64,000 nucleotides of DNA from Alphaproteobacteria bacterium (GTDB lineage: Bacteria; Pseudomonadota; Alphaproteobacteria; Rhodospirillales; Magnetospirillaceae). Position numbers and translations under genes: made by a program. Where the stretch lies: assembly GCA_021325215.1 (NCBI GenBank), contig JAJPHO010000097.1:49821-113820 (forward strand), in the 5' to 3' direction. Under the pieces are notes generated by a model. It was not told the origin of the DNA, did no database searches, and saw only the letters and a list, made by a program, of their open reading frames with translations. Shown piece by piece: positions 47,229-57,760 of this stretch (positions within the stretch are counted from its first letter, which is position 1; every line of letters begins with the position of its first letter).

Positions 47229-48148
47229 CAGCTGTTGTGCAGAAATCCCGCAATGATCGCCGAGATCTCATCCGGTGCGTCTTCCAGGCAGTAATGGCCG
47301 ACGCCGGGCAGGCGATGTACCGGCGCGGTCGGGAACAGGTCGGTGAACAGCGGCAGGAAGTGATCGGCACCCAGCGTCCGGTCCTCCTCACCCCAGATGG
47401 CCAAAGCGGGGCGCGCGCGGATCGTCTGGATTGCCGCGGCGTCAGGCATTTCGAATTTGTGCTCGCCCAGCGCGTTCCCCTTGGCCCAGCCAATCGCGCC
47501 CAGGCAGTCGGCGGGAGTCGGGAAGGCCGATCCATAGGCTGCGATCCACTCGTCGCTGATCACCGAATGGTTCTCGAAACCGTTCAGCTTGAGCGTGCTC
47601 AGGATGTTGAAGCCGAGCTGGCCGAGGATGGTGTCGAGACTGCCATCCACCTGCGCTCGGTTGATCCATTGGAACCAGGGCGAGGTGCCGGCATTCGCCA
47701 TTAACCGGTCCAGAGCGTCAGGCTGACCGAAAGCGACCGGGCCGTTGGTGGAGATGATGCGGCGGATGCGGTCCGGATGCCGGGCGGCGAGGCCCATTCC
47801 CACCGGTCCGCCGAAATCGTGCAGCACCAGCGTGATATCCTTAAGGTCCAGAGCCAGCACGAAGCGTTCGAGATTATCGACGTGATCCTGCAGCCAATAG
47901 CTGCGGTCTTGCGGCGTAGCACTTTTGCCGAAGCCCATATGGTCGGGCGCGACGACCCGATGCGTAGCGCTCAAGACCCCGATCAGATGCCGAAACAGAT
48001 AGCCCCAGGTCGGCTCGCCATGCAGGCAGAGCACGATTTCGCCATTCCGGGGACCTTCATCGACGTAATGCATGGGAAAACCGGGCGCGGTGGTGAAGTG
48101 CGGCGCATAGGGGAAAGTGCCGCCGAAGGTGGCGTCGGGCGGGATCAT
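47228..48148 (-). CDS. Alpha/beta hydrolase, haloalkane dehalogenase-like
   Basis: 306 residues from ATG 48148, chosen over TTG 48163 because GAGGAG precedes it. The oxyanion motif is HGEPTW and the nucleophile loop is LVLHDFGGPVGMG with Asp as nucleophile, the dehalogenase/epoxide hydrolase type. However, the residue after the nucleophile is Phe, where dehalogenases have the halide-binding Trp, so true dehalogenase activity is doubtful. WGEEDRTLGADHF and GVGHYCLED supply the acid and His. It is divergent from an HxlR regulator with twin operators between them. Confidence 0.85.
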   Translation of the reverse strand: MIPPDATFGGTFPYAPHFTTAPGFPMHYVDEGPRNGEIVLCLHGEPTWGYLFRHLIGVLSATHRVVAPDHMGFGKSATPQDRSYWLQDHVDNLERFVLALDLKDITLVLHDFGGPVGMGLAARHPDRIRRIISTNGPVAFGQPDALDRLMANAGTSPWFQWINRAQVDGSLDTILGQLGFNILSTLKLNGFENHSVISDEWIAAYGSAFPTPADCLGAIGWAKGNALGEHKFEMPDAAAIQTIRARPALAIWGEEDRTLGADHFLPLFTDLFPTAPVHRLPGVGHYCLEDAPDEISAIIAGFLHNS

Positions 48149-48165
48149 GAAGGGGCTCCTCAAGT

Positions 48166-48219
48166 GGTTTCAAATTAAAACCACTTGAGTCATATCGCTT
48201 ACGGTTTTAATTTGCAACC
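48166..48219. promoter_or_regulatory. Twin operators of the HxlR regulator
   Basis: GGTTTCAAATTAAAACC (48166-48182) and GGTTTTAATTTGCAACC (48203-48219) are each 17 bp pseudo-palindromes and are inverted copies of each other (18 of 19 bases match when the flanking GT/AC are included). Centres are 37 bp apart. They fill the gap between the divergent hydrolase and HxlR genes. Confidence 0.75.
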
Positions 48220-48240
48220 ACGAGAGAGGAGAGTGTTTCG

Positions 48241-48696
48241 ATGGTCAAAAGGATCAGCCACAGCGAGTCGCGGTGCGGTGTCGCCCGTCCGTTGGACGCG
48301 ATCGGGGATTGGTGGTCTTTGCTGATCGTGCGTGATGCCTTCGACGGGCTGCGCCGTTTCGGGGAATTTCAGAAGAGCCTGGGGCTGGCGAAGAATATCC
48401 TCGCTGTCCGCCTGAAAAACCTCGTCGCGCACGGCATTCTGGAGACAGTTCCCGCCTCCGACGGCAGCCCCTATCACGATTATGTGCTGACCGAGAAAGG
48501 GCGCGGCCTGTTTCCCGTTCTGGCCGCGCTGAGGCAATGGGGCGAAGCGTTCTTCTTCGAGCCCGGCGAGAAGCACGTGGTTCTGGTCGACAAGAAGCAC
48601 GGCCAGCCGGTCAGAAAGCTGGAGCTTCTCGCCCAGGATGGGCGCGTATTAGGACCCGAGGACGCCGAAGTGCGCCGTCAACCCCTACGCCATTGA
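48241..48696 (+). CDS. HxlR-family transcriptional regulator
   Basis: 151 residues, ATG 48241 after GAGAGGAG. The winged helix is typical of HxlR proteins: CGVARPLDAIGDWWSLLIVR, then FGEFQKSLGLAKNILAVRLK and LTEKGRGLFPVLAALRQWGE. A conserved Cys near the N-terminus (RCGVAR) may sense redox or electrophiles. It probably controls itself and the divergent hydrolase through the two operators. Its 3' end overlaps cysS by 19 bases. Confidence 0.92.
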   Translation: MVKRISHSESRCGVARPLDAIGDWWSLLIVRDAFDGLRRFGEFQKSLGLAKNILAVRLKNLVAHGILETVPASDGSPYHDYVLTEKGRGLFPVLAALRQWGEAFFFEPGEKHVVLVDKKHGQPVRKLELLAQDGRVLGPEDAEVRRQPLRH

Positions 48697-50057
48697 GTCC
48701 CGCCGGGACCATCCTCCAGCAGCACGCCTTTGTCGGTCAGTTCCTGGCGGATGCGGTCGGCTTCGGCGAAGTCGCGGTCCTTGCGGGCCTGCAGGCGGCG
48801 CTGGACCAGATCCTCGATCTCGTCATCGGTCAGGGCCGAGCCGCCGGCGGGAGTCCAGCGGAACCATTGATCGACCGGTTGCTGCAGGATGCCCAGCACG
48901 TCGCCGGCGGCGAGCAGGGCCGATTTCAGCTCGATCTTCTCATCGATCGTCTTGGCCTTGTTGAGGCGGCCGGCGATGTCGTGCAGATGGCTGATGGCCA
49001 GCGGCGTGTTGAGGTCGTCTTCCAGCGCGGCCAGCATTTCGGCGGGCAGGGTCTTGGCGGGTTCGGCCGGCACGTCCTCGACGGCGCGCAAGGCCAGATA
49101 GAAGCGGTCCATCGCGGCGCGCGACTGCTTCAGGCCCTCGGCGGTCCAGTCGATCGGCTGGTGGTAATGGGCCGACAGCAGGGTCAGGCGGATCGCCTCG
49201 CCGGGCGCGGTGGCCAGCAGATCGTTGACGGTGAAGAAGTTGCCGAGAGACTTCGACATCTTCTCGCCTTCCACCTGCAGGAAGCCGTTATGCAGCCAAT
49301 AGCGGGCGAAGGGCTTGTGATTGGCGCACTGGCTCTGGGCGCGCTCATTCTCATGGTGCGGGAACACCAGGTCCTGCCCGCCGCCATGGATGTCGAAGGT
49401 CATGCCGAGATATTCGCGGCTCATGGCCGAGCATTCGAGATGCCAGCCCGGGCGGCCGCGGCCATAGGGGCTGTCCCAGCCCGGCAGATCGTCGGAGGAC
49501 GGCTTCCACAGCACGAAATCGCCGGCATCGCGCTTATAGGGCGCGACCTCGACGCGGGCGCCGGCGATCATCTCATCCATGGACCGGCCGGACAGGGCGC
49601 CGTAATCGTCCATGCTGGAGATCGAGAACAGCACATGGCCTTCGGCCTCGTACGCATTCCCGTTCTTGATCAGCTGGCCGATCATATCCAGCATCTGCGG
49701 GATATGGGCGGTGGCGCGCGGCTCGACGTCGGGCGTCAGCGCGTTCAGCGCGCCCATGTCGTCGTGATAATCCTTGGTGGTGCGCGCGGTCAGCGCCGAG
49801 ATCGGCTCGCCCGCTTCCTTGGCGCGCGCATTGATCTTGTCGTCCACGTCGGTGATGTTGCGGACGTAGGTGACCTTCGGATAGAGCCGCTTCAGCAGGC
49901 GATAGAGCGTGTCGAACACCACTACCGGGCGCGCATTGCCGATATGGGCGCGGTCATAGACGGTCGGGCCGCACACATACATGCCGACATGGGTCGGATC
50001 GATCGGGACGAACAATTCCTTGCGGCGCGCCGCCGTGTTGTAGAGGTAGAGGCTCAT
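48678..50057 (-). CDS. cysS: Cysteinyl-tRNA synthetase
   Basis: 459 residues. [20 protein letters not shown] holds the zinc Cys and the HIGH box (HIGN), [20 protein letters not shown] is the family hallmark, and KMSKSLGNF is the KMSKS loop. It charges tRNA-Cys. It lies 12 bases downstream of gltX on the same strand; gltX itself overlaps nadE. Confidence 0.98.
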   Translation of the reverse strand: MSLYLYNTAARRKELFVPIDPTHVGMYVCGPTVYDRAHIGNARPVVVFDTLYRLLKRLYPKVTYVRNITDVDDKINARAKEAGEPISALTARTTKDYHDDMGALNALTPDVEPRATAHIPQMLDMIGQLIKNGNAYEAEGHVLFSISSMDDYGALSGRSMDEMIAGARVEVAPYKRDAGDFVLWKPSSDDLPGWDSPYGRGRPGWHLECSAMSREYLGMTFDIHGGGQDLVFPHHENERAQSQCANHKPFARYWLHNGFLQVEGEKMSKSLGNFFTVNDLLATAPGEAIRLTLLSAHYHQPIDWTAEGLKQSRAAMDRFYLALRAVEDVPAEPAKTLPAEMLAALEDDLNTPLAISHLHDIAGRLNKAKTIDEKIELKSALLAAGDVLGILQQPVDQWFRWTPAGGSALTDDEIEDLVQRRLQARKDRDFAEADRIRQELTDKGVLLEDGPGGTQWRRG

Positions 50058-50069
50058 GCTTTTCCTTAA

Positions 50070-51410
50070 TCAGGCAGTCTGGCCCTGCAGCCGGGCGAGA
50101 GCGCGCTCGCGGCCGATCAGGGGCAGCAAAGTCTTCAATTCCGGCCCGTCCTCGCGGCCCGTCAGCGCCAGGCGCAGCGGGTGGAAGAGGGGTTTGCCCT
50201 TGCGGCCGCTGGCGCCCTGAACGGTCTGGGTCCAGTCCTTCCAGGTCTCGACGGTCCAGGGTTCGGCGGGCAGCAGCTCCGCGGCCTGGGCGGCGAAAGC
50301 GGCATCCTCGATCGAGGGTGTCAGAGGCTGCCGGCAGATCTTCCACCAGGCCTCGGCATCGGACAGCAATTCGAGATTGCCGCGCACCGCCAGCCAGAAG
50401 GGCTCGTCGGCATCCATGCCGAGCCCGCGCAGGCGGTCGGCCACCGCCGCCAGCGGCAGATCGTGCAGCAGCCGGGCATTGAGGCGGAACAGTTCCTCGG
50501 GGTCGAATTTCGGCGTCGAACGGCCGAAGCGGCCCATATCGAAGGTGCGCGCCAGCTCGTCCAGGCTGTCGATCGCGGCAATGGCATTCGAGCTGCCCAA
50601 GCCCGCCAACAGGCTGTTGAGGGCCATCGGCTCCAGCCCCTGCGCGCGCAGATCGCCCAGGCTCAGGCTGCCCAGCCGCTTCGACAGGCCCTGGCCATCG
50701 GCGCCGGTCAGCAGCGGCAGATGGGCGAAGTTCGGCGGCTGGGCGCCGAGCGCCTGGAACAGCTGGATCTGCGCCGCGGTGTTGGTGACGTGATCCTCGC
50801 CGCGGATGACATGGGTCACCGCCATCTCGGCATCGTCGACCACCGAGGGCAGGGTATAGAGGTGGGTGCCGTCCTCGCGGATCAGCACCGGGTCGGACAA
50901 ATGCGAGGCATGGTAATGGCAGGGCCCGCGCACCAGATCGTGCCAGGTGACCTCGGCGGTCTCGTCCAATTTGAAGCGCCAATGCGGCTTGCGGCCTTCC
51001 TCTTCCAGCTTGGCCTTGTCGGATAAGGTCAGCTTCAGCGCGGCGCGGTCATAGACCGGCGGCTGGCCGCGCGCCATCTGGCGCTTGCGCTTGTAATCCA
51101 GCTCTTCGGCGGTCTCATAGCAGGGATAGAGGCGGCCTTCCGCTTTCAATTTATCGGCGGCGGCATCATAGGCGGCGAAGCGGTCGGACTGGTTGGCCTT
51201 GGCATCCCAGACCAGGCCGAGCCAGCGCAGATCGACCTCGATGGCGGCCTCATGCTCTTTCTTGCTGCGTTCGAGATCGGTGTCGTCGATGCGCAGGATG
51301 AACTTGCCGCCCTGGGTCTTGGCGAACAGCCAATTGATCAGGGCGACGCGGGCGTTGCCGACATGCAGGCGCCCGGTCGGGCTGGGGGCGAAACGAACGA
51401 CTGTGGTCAT
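50070..51410 (-). CDS. gltX: Glutamyl-tRNA synthetase
   Basis: 446 residues. [20 protein letters not shown] is the HIGH region (HVGN) and [13 protein letters not shown] the KMSKS counterpart, with [11 protein letters not shown] between. Alphaproteobacteria often have two GluRS paralogues; a divergent LSKRLG loop fits one of these. Whether it charges tRNA-Glu or tRNA-Gln is not decided by sequence. It overlaps nadE by four bases. Confidence 0.93.
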   Translation of the reverse strand: MTTVVRFAPSPTGRLHVGNARVALINWLFAKTQGGKFILRIDDTDLERSKKEHEAAIEVDLRWLGLVWDAKANQSDRFAAYDAAADKLKAEGRLYPCYETAEELDYKRKRQMARGQPPVYDRAALKLTLSDKAKLEEEGRKPHWRFKLDETAEVTWHDLVRGPCHYHASHLSDPVLIREDGTHLYTLPSVVDDAEMAVTHVIRGEDHVTNTAAQIQLFQALGAQPPNFAHLPLLTGADGQGLSKRLGSLSLGDLRAQGLEPMALNSLLAGLGSSNAIAAIDSLDELARTFDMGRFGRSTPKFDPEELFRLNARLLHDLPLAAVADRLRGLGMDADEPFWLAVRGNLELLSDAEAWWKICRQPLTPSIEDAAFAAQAAELLPAEPWTVETWKDWTQTVQGASGRKGKPLFHPLRLALTGREDGPELKTLLPLIGRERALARLQGQTA

Positions 51411-53062
51411 CGGGCGGTATCGGTATAACCATTGACGATGGGATAGCGGCGGTCCCGTCCATAAGCGCGGCTGGTGATCTTGACGCCGGGCGGGGCCTGA
51501 CGGCGTTTATACTCGGCGCGGTCCAGCAGGCGGAACACTTGTTTTACGGTGGCCTCGTCGAAACCCTGGGCGACGATCTCGGCCGGGCCCATTTCGCGTT
51601 CGATCATCCGCTCCAGAATGGCGTCCAAAAGGTCGTAGGGCGGCAGGCTGTCCTGGTCCGTCTGATTATGGCGCAGTTCGGCGGTCGGCGGTTTGGTGAT
51701 CACCCGCTCGGGCATCACCGGGCCGTCAGGGCCCAGCGCATCCGCCGGCTTGTGGGCGTTCCGCCAGCGCGACAAAGCGAAGACGGTGGTCTTGTAGACA
51801 TCCTTCAGCACGGAATAGCCACCGCACATATCGCCATAGAGCGTGGCATAGCCGACCGACATCTCCGACTTGTTGCCGGTGGTCAGCACCATCGAGCCGA
51901 ATTTGTTGGACAGGGCCATCAGCGTCAGCCCGCGCGAGCGGGCCTGGATGTTCTCCTCGGCGATGCCGGCATTGGTGCCCTCGAACAGAGGCTCCAGCAT
52001 CTGGGCGAACGCACCCATGGCCGGACCGATATTGATCTCGTCGAGGCGGATGCCGAGCAGGCGCGCCACTTCGGCGGCATCCTCCAGGCTGTCGCGCGAG
52101 GTATAGGGCGAGGGCATCATCACGCAATGCACCTTGTCGGCGCCCAGCGCGTCGGCGGCGACGGCGGCCGAAATGGCGCTGTCGATACCACCCGACAGGC
52201 CCAGCAGCACGCCGGGGAAGCGGTTCTTGCGCACATAATCGCGCAGGCCCAGAACCATCGCCTGATAGATGTCGGCCAGCGGCTCCAGCGGGGCTGCGAC
52301 CGGGCCCGGCGCCGGACTCAGCCGGGTGCCGTCCTGCGTCCATTCGGTGATGGTGACGTCTTCGGCCCAGCCGGCAAGCTGGCAGACGCGGCGGCCCTGT
52401 TCATTGAGGATGAAGGAGGAGCCGTCGAACACCAGTTCGTCCTGTCCGCCGACCTGATTGACGTAGAGAACCGGCAAGCCGGTCTCGGCGACCCGCGCGG
52501 TGGCCTGGGCGGCGCGGATACCCTGCTTGTCGGATTCGTAGGGCGAGCCGTTCGGCACGATCAGCATCTCGGCGCCCTGTTCCTTCAGATGCAGGGCGAC
52601 GTCGGCGTACCACATGTCTTCGCACACCATGATGCCGAGCCGATGGCCGCGGAACGGCGTCACCGCCGGCAGCGGGCCGGGCACGAAGACGCGCGCCTCG
52701 TCGAACACGCCGTAATTGGGCAGATGATGCTTGAGGATCACCGAGGCGATGCGGCCCTCTTCCAGCAGCAAAGCGGCGTTATAGCGGCTCCCGCCCTCCT
52801 TCCACGGCGCGCCGACCAGCAGGGCCGGGCCGCCATCGCGGGTCGCGGCGGCCAGGTCGTGCACGGCCTCGGCGATCTGGCGCAGGAACGAGTCCTTCAG
52901 CACCAGATCCTCGGGCGGATAACCGGACAGGCACAGCTCCGGCAGGATCACCAGATCGGCGCCGTGCGCCTTCTCCCGCGCGGCCAGCACGCGGCGCGCA
53001 TTGCCGGCGATGTCGCCGACCGTGGGATTGATCTGAGCCAGCGCGATGGAGAGCTTGGACAT
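51407..53062 (-). CDS. nadE: Glutamine-dependent NAD+ synthase
   Basis: 551 residues with two domains. The N-terminal nitrilase-type glutaminase ([47 protein letters not shown]) supplies ammonia; the C-terminal synthetase has the PP-loop [20 protein letters not shown] and a [19 protein letters not shown] motif. It amidates deamido-NAD+ to NAD+. First gene of the nadE-gltX-cysS run. A 176-base gap separates it from the TonB receptor start; I see no clear regulatory site there. Confidence 0.97.
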   Translation of the reverse strand: MSKLSIALAQINPTVGDIAGNARRVLAAREKAHGADLVILPELCLSGYPPEDLVLKDSFLRQIAEAVHDLAAATRDGGPALLVGAPWKEGGSRYNAALLLEEGRIASVILKHHLPNYGVFDEARVFVPGPLPAVTPFRGHRLGIMVCEDMWYADVALHLKEQGAEMLIVPNGSPYESDKQGIRAAQATARVAETGLPVLYVNQVGGQDELVFDGSSFILNEQGRRVCQLAGWAEDVTITEWTQDGTRLSPAPGPVAAPLEPLADIYQAMVLGLRDYVRKNRFPGVLLGLSGGIDSAISAAVAADALGADKVHCVMMPSPYTSRDSLEDAAEVARLLGIRLDEINIGPAMGAFAQMLEPLFEGTNAGIAEENIQARSRGLTLMALSNKFGSMVLTTGNKSEMSVGYATLYGDMCGGYSVLKDVYKTTVFALSRWRNAHKPADALGPDGPVMPERVITKPPTAELRHNQTDQDSLPPYDLLDAILERMIEREMGPAEIVAQGFDEATVKQVFRLLDRAEYKRRQAPPGVKITSRAYGRDRRYPIVNGYTDTAR

Positions 53063-53238
53063 GACGTAAAACCTGGAGAAAGTTGCGCCCGCACGCTAGG
53101 CGGTGGGGCTGGCGGTGTCAATGTCGCCCCGATTGTTACAGGCCCGTGAAACTTGCCTGGCTGCGGAAAAACCTGACATGCCGCATCCCCGGCCCGGCGT
53201 TATACCACCGCCGTCGCATTCAAACGGGGAGACATATC

Positions 53239-55647
53239 GTGACGCGCATCGCCACCCTTCGCAAATCGTCGCTGCTTGGCCGCACCGCCCTGGTCGCGCT
53301 GGCCATCGGCGCCGTTCATCCGGCCTTCGCCGACGAGGAGCAGCCGTCCGAGACCATCGTCGTCACCGGCACCAAGTTCAATACCGACGCCGCCCCGGCC
53401 AAGGCCTCGCTCGATACCACCGAGCCGCAGACCATCATCAACCGTTCCTACATCGAGAATTTCGTTTCGCCGACCGCCGATTACGTGACGATCCTGTCGA
53501 TCGTCCCCGGCATGACCGGCGGCGACCCGAACGGTCCCGGCCTGTCCGACGGCGGCGCCAAGAACACGCTGCGCGGCCTGGGCGACGGCAATTTCGTGAT
53601 GCAGTATGACGGCATCCCGTTCGGCGACACCAACGGCCCGACCCACCACAACATCTCCTACTTCCCGGCCTCGACCATCGGCTCGGCGGTGGTCGACCGC
53701 GGCCCCGGCAACGCCGGCAACATGGGCGCGGCCACGTATGGCGGCACGGTCAAGCTGTTCTCGCAGACCCTGACCGACGATCCGCACGCCATGGGCAGCT
53801 TCTCCTACGGCAGCTTCGGCACGCAGCAGGAGGTCGCCAACGCCCAGTCCGGCGCGATCGACTGGCTGGGCGGCACCAAGATCATGCTGAACCTGCAGAC
53901 CCTGGATTCCGACGGCGCCCTCTCGCTGCAGGATGTGCGCGAGAAGAACGCCCTGTTCAAGTCCGAGACGCCGATCGGCAGCGACTGGAAGCTGACCCTG
54001 TTCGCCGACTACTCCTATCTGAAGGAGCATCTGAGCGACAATAACGGCCTGACCCCGGGCCAGATCATGGTCTATGGCAAGGATTTCTCGCTGCAGAACA
54101 CCAATCCGAAAGATCCGACCTATTGGGCCTATAACTGGACCAACAAGGAAACGGACTTGGATTATGTCCGTCTGCAGGGCGACATCACCAGCAGCACCCA
54201 TCTCGACAATACGGCCTACACCTACGCCTATTGGAACCACACCCTCAGCCCGAACACCCAGATCCAGACCTTGAGCGAGGTGCAGGCGGGCATCAACGAG
54301 GACACCCTGGGCACGGGCTACAAAATCTTCAATGGCACCACCCTGGGCAAGACCGCGCCGGCCAGCGACCTGCTCGGCTACGATAAGGTCAACGCCTATC
54401 GCGTGTTCGGGGACATCGTGCGCGTGTCGCAGGATTACGATTTCGGCTGGGTCAGCGGCGAGATCCGCACCGGCGCCTGGCTCGAAGAGCAGACCACGCA
54501 CCGTTACAAGTACATATTCGACGAGACCTCGTGCGCGGCGCAGAATGTCGATCCGTGGAATGTCGGCCTGTCCCAGGCGGCGGCGCTGTGCGGCGTCGGT
54601 CCGGCCAAGGCGAGCCCCGGAAAGTACGAGCAGAACGGCAATCTCGGCTTCGCCAAGGACGACGAATATTCCGGCTGGGAACAGTATCAGCCCTTCCTCG
54701 AAGTCGACATCAAGCCGATCGATGGCCTGACCCTGACCCCGGGCGTGAAGTATGTCCACTGGAACCACAATGTGGATGCCCAGATCGCCCAGGGCTCGAC
54801 CTGCGGTGTCTCGCTCGCCTGCGCCGGCTTCAACAAGCTGGGCCAGCCCTTCACCCAGAGCTTCGTGACCACCGACACGCTGCCCTTCTTTCAGGCCAAT
54901 TATAAGATCGAGCCGAACTGGAGCGTCTATTTCGAATATGCCAAGGGCATCTACGTGCCCGACGTCACGGCCTTCGAAAACAAGACTCCGGTCGCCTCGG
55001 GCAGCTTCCCCAACCCGCAGACCACGACCAATTACCAGTGGGGCACGGTCTTCTACGCCGATCAGTTCACCTTCGACGGCGACGTCTACATGATCAGCGT
55101 CAACAACAACTACACCACGGTGAACTGCCCCGACGATCCGAGCGAGACCTGCTACGTCAATAACGGCAAGGCTCTCTACAAGGGCATCGAAGGCGAAGGC
55201 ACCTATGCCTTCGATCAGATCGGCTCGGTCAATCTGAAGGGCTTCTCGGTGTTCGCCAACGGCGCGCTGATGTCGTCGAAGCAGACCAGCGGGCAGCTCG
55301 CCGGCAATTGGGAACCCAACGCGCCGCGCTGGACCGTCGCTCTCGGCCTGATCTACAAGACCGACGATTGGAAGTTCGGCCTGATCGACAAGCTGATCGG
55401 CGCCCAGTATGTCGACTCGCAGAACCTCGATACCACCCGCATCAAGTCCTACAACAACCTGAACCTGAGTGCGGGCTACACTTTCGGCAACGTCGAGGCG
55501 TCGATCAATGTCGACAATCTGCTCGACAGCCGCTCGGTGGTCTCGATCTCGGAAGGCAACGCGCTGGGCTTCACCGCCAACAGCACCGACCAGTTCTTCT
55601 ACCAGGCTCCGCGCAGTGTGATCGGCACGCTGAAGGCCCGCTTCTGA
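53239..55647 (+). CDS. TonB-dependent outer membrane receptor
   Basis: 802 residues from GTG 53239, with GGGGAG upstream and a signal peptide (LLGRTALVALAIGAVHPAFA). The TonB-box-like ETIVVTGTKFN lies just after, the plug contains LRGLGDGNFVMQYDGIPFGD and RGPGNAGNMGAATYGG, and the barrel ends in the terminal Phe of LKARF. It imports a siderophore, vitamin or sugar polymer by TonB energy. The ligand is unknown. A two-component system follows on the same strand. Confidence 0.93.
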   Translation: MTRIATLRKSSLLGRTALVALAIGAVHPAFADEEQPSETIVVTGTKFNTDAAPAKASLDTTEPQTIINRSYIENFVSPTADYVTILSIVPGMTGGDPNGPGLSDGGAKNTLRGLGDGNFVMQYDGIPFGDTNGPTHHNISYFPASTIGSAVVDRGPGNAGNMGAATYGGTVKLFSQTLTDDPHAMGSFSYGSFGTQQEVANAQSGAIDWLGGTKIMLNLQTLDSDGALSLQDVREKNALFKSETPIGSDWKLTLFADYSYLKEHLSDNNGLTPGQIMVYGKDFSLQNTNPKDPTYWAYNWTNKETDLDYVRLQGDITSSTHLDNTAYTYAYWNHTLSPNTQIQTLSEVQAGINEDTLGTGYKIFNGTTLGKTAPASDLLGYDKVNAYRVFGDIVRVSQDYDFGWVSGEIRTGAWLEEQTTHRYKYIFDETSCAAQNVDPWNVGLSQAAALCGVGPAKASPGKYEQNGNLGFAKDDEYSGWEQYQPFLEVDIKPIDGLTLTPGVKYVHWNHNVDAQIAQGSTCGVSLACAGFNKLGQPFTQSFVTTDTLPFFQANYKIEPNWSVYFEYAKGIYVPDVTAFENKTPVASGSFPNPQTTTNYQWGTVFYADQFTFDGDVYMISVNNNYTTVNCPDDPSETCYVNNGKALYKGIEGEGTYAFDQIGSVNLKGFSVFANGALMSSKQTSGQLAGNWEPNAPRWTVALGLIYKTDDWKFGLIDKLIGAQYVDSQNLDTTRIKSYNNLNLSAGYTFGNVEASINVDNLLDSRSVVSISEGNALGFTANSTDQFFYQAPRSVIGTLKARF

Positions 55648-55756
55648 TCGGCTTGTCGTAAAATCTTAACATGACAAGAAGATCGTAGTGGGGACAGAAG
55701 TCCGAGGATATGGGCGCCTGCGGCTGTCGCGGCCGGCGCCCCAGGAGACAAGATCC

Positions 55757-57760
55757 TTGGATGCTCAGGCCCTGGCATTGGCCGGCAGACGCCGGCACAT
55801 GGGAGGCGGGAGTGCGGCGCTCGACGGCGCCGCCTCCTGGTGGCGTTCAGGCCTGCGCAGCTTCGTCATCGTCGGTTTGTCGGCGGTCGTGCCCCTGGTG
55901 CTGCTCAGTCTGGTGTTCGGCTACCGCGCCAGCACCCAGCAGCGCCAGGCCGCCGAATTCCAGGCTTCGATGCGGATCGAGGGCGCCGCCCACCGCCTCG
56001 ACAGCATTCTGGCCGCCCAATCGGCGGCCGCCCTCGGCGTCGCCGGCTTCCGCAGCGTCGGATTGGGCGATTACCCGCATCTCTATGAACATCTCCAGCT
56101 GATGCCGGGCCGCCACCCGGAATGGAGTAACATCATCCTGGCCGACGAGACGGGTGAGCGGATCATGGATCTGCGCAGCCCGTACGGCCGTCTGCTGCCG
56201 CCGCTCGATCTGTCGGCGGTGGCCGCCAACGCCCCGACCGGCGCCGTGGTGATCGGCGGCATCGCGCCGCCCGGCGCTTTCGCCAAGGGCCGCTCGATCC
56301 CGCTCTACGCCCCGACCCTGGGTAAGGACGGCCGCCGCCTGGTGGTGGTGATCGCCCTTGATCCGATCTTGTTCGAAACCGTGCTGGAAGAAGCCGGCCT
56401 GCCCGCCGATTGGCGCGGCGCGGTGCTCGATTCCGACGGCGAGGTCGTGGCGCGCTCGGAGAATTCACCGCTGGCGGTGGGCGAGAAAGCCAAGGATTCC
56501 CGCCGCCTGCTGTCCGAGGGCAAGACCTTCTCGCTGGCCGCCCCGATCAGCCAGGCGCAATGGACCATGCTGTGCGACATTCCCACCGAGGTGCTGGACC
56601 GCGAGGTCAACGCCGCCTGGTGGCTGATGCTGGTGTTGGGCGGCGGCGCGTTGGGCCTGGCGGTGGTGCTGGCCAGCCTGGTGGCGCGCGACATGGCCGA
56701 GCGCCGCCAGATGGAATTGCAGCGCGCCGATCAGCGCCTGCAGGCCAGCGAGGCCTGGCGCCTGCTGGCGCTCGACGCCGCCGACATCGGCACCTGGCAT
56801 TGGGATGCGGTATCGGGAACCTTGCAGGGCTGCGAGCGCTGCCGCCAGCTGTTCGACGTGGCCGGCCCGGCGCTGGCGCTGCGGCCTCTGCTCGGCCTGT
56901 TCTTCCGGGGCGAGGCGCGGGCGGTGATCGGCGCCGCGTTGAATTCCTACCGCGCCGGCCAGCCCTTCGAGCGTGAATTCCGTGTCCGCCTGTCCGGCGG
57001 CGGCCAGCGCTGGGTGCAGCTTTATGGCCGGCCTTCCTTCGACGATCACGGCCGTCCGATCGGTACCTATGGCGTGCTGATCGACATCGACGAACAGAAG
57101 CGCGCCGAGGTCGACCATCGCCTGCTGCAGGGCCGCCTGCATTCGGCGCAGGAAGAGGAGCGGCTGCGGATCTCGCGCGAGCTGCATGACCGCGTCGGCC
57201 AGTCGGTGACCGGCCTGTCCCTGGCGGTCAAGAAGCTGGAGGCGACCCAGGGTGGGAACTTCAACGACATCAAGGCGATGATCCTGGAAATCAGCCGCGA
57301 CGTGCACCGCGCCGCCGTCGAATTGCGCCCCACCGCCCTCGACGATTTCGGCCTGCTGGGCGCCATCGAGACCTATTTGCGCGAATGGCAGCAGCGCACC
57401 GGGCTGACCGCCGAGACCTTCGTCACCGGCCTGGCGGGCGTGCGCCTGCCGCCGCTGGTCGAGACCACCGCCTATCGCATCATCGTCGAGTTGCTGACGA
57501 ACATCGCCCGCCATGCGGAAGCCAGCGCCGTCAGCCTGACCCTGACCGTGCGCCCGGAACTGCTGATGCTGATCGTCGAGGATAATGGCCGCGGCATGCA
57601 GATCCCGGCGACACCCGGCCATCTCGGCCTGCTCGGCATCCGCGAGCGGCTGGAACTGATCGGCGGCGAGATGAAGATCGAGACCGCGCCGGCCGAAGGC
57701 ACCGCCGTCTTCGTCCGTATTCCGCTGACTTCGTCGCAGTCCAAGGGAGAAGCCGCATGA
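55757..57760 (+). CDS. Sensor histidine kinase, NarL/DesK-type
   Basis: 667 residues from TTG 55757, chosen because AGGAGA lies 8 bases upstream; GTG 55688 would add 23 residues. Order: a first membrane helix (FVIVGLSAVVPLVLLSLVFG), an extracytoplasmic sensor region of about 240 residues, a second helix (LMLVLGGGALGLAVVLASLV), a PAS domain, then HisKA_3 with the phospho-acceptor His in ISRELHDRVGQ and HATPase_c (NIARHAEAS, DNGRGMQ). It should phosphorylate the adjacent response regulator. Its stop overlaps the regulator start. Confidence 0.92.
   Translation: MDAQALALAGRRRHMGGGSAALDGAASWWRSGLRSFVIVGLSAVVPLVLLSLVFGYRASTQQRQAAEFQASMRIEGAAHRLDSILAAQSAAALGVAGFRSVGLGDYPHLYEHLQLMPGRHPEWSNIILADETGERIMDLRSPYGRLLPPLDLSAVAANAPTGAVVIGGIAPPGAFAKGRSIPLYAPTLGKDGRRLVVVIALDPILFETVLEEAGLPADWRGAVLDSDGEVVARSENSPLAVGEKAKDSRRLLSEGKTFSLAAPISQAQWTMLCDIPTEVLDREVNAAWWLMLVLGGGALGLAVVLASLVARDMAERRQMELQRADQRLQASEAWRLLALDAADIGTWHWDAVSGTLQGCERCRQLFDVAGPALALRPLLGLFFRGEARAVIGAALNSYRAGQPFEREFRVRLSGGGQRWVQLYGRPSFDDHGRPIGTYGVLIDIDEQKRAEVDHRLLQGRLHSAQEEERLRISRELHDRVGQSVTGLSLAVKKLEATQGGNFNDIKAMILEISRDVHRAAVELRPTALDDFGLLGAIETYLREWQQRTGLTAETFVTGLAGVRLPPLVETTAYRIIVELLTNIARHAEASAVSLTLTVRPELLMLIVEDNGRGMQIPATPGHLGLLGIRERLELIGGEMKIETAPAEGTAVFVRIPLTSSQSKGEAA

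Noticed and set aside
53200..54768. A 522-codon minus-strand frame opposite the TonB receptor
   Set aside because: Shadow frame; the plus-strand protein has a signal peptide, plug and barrel end.
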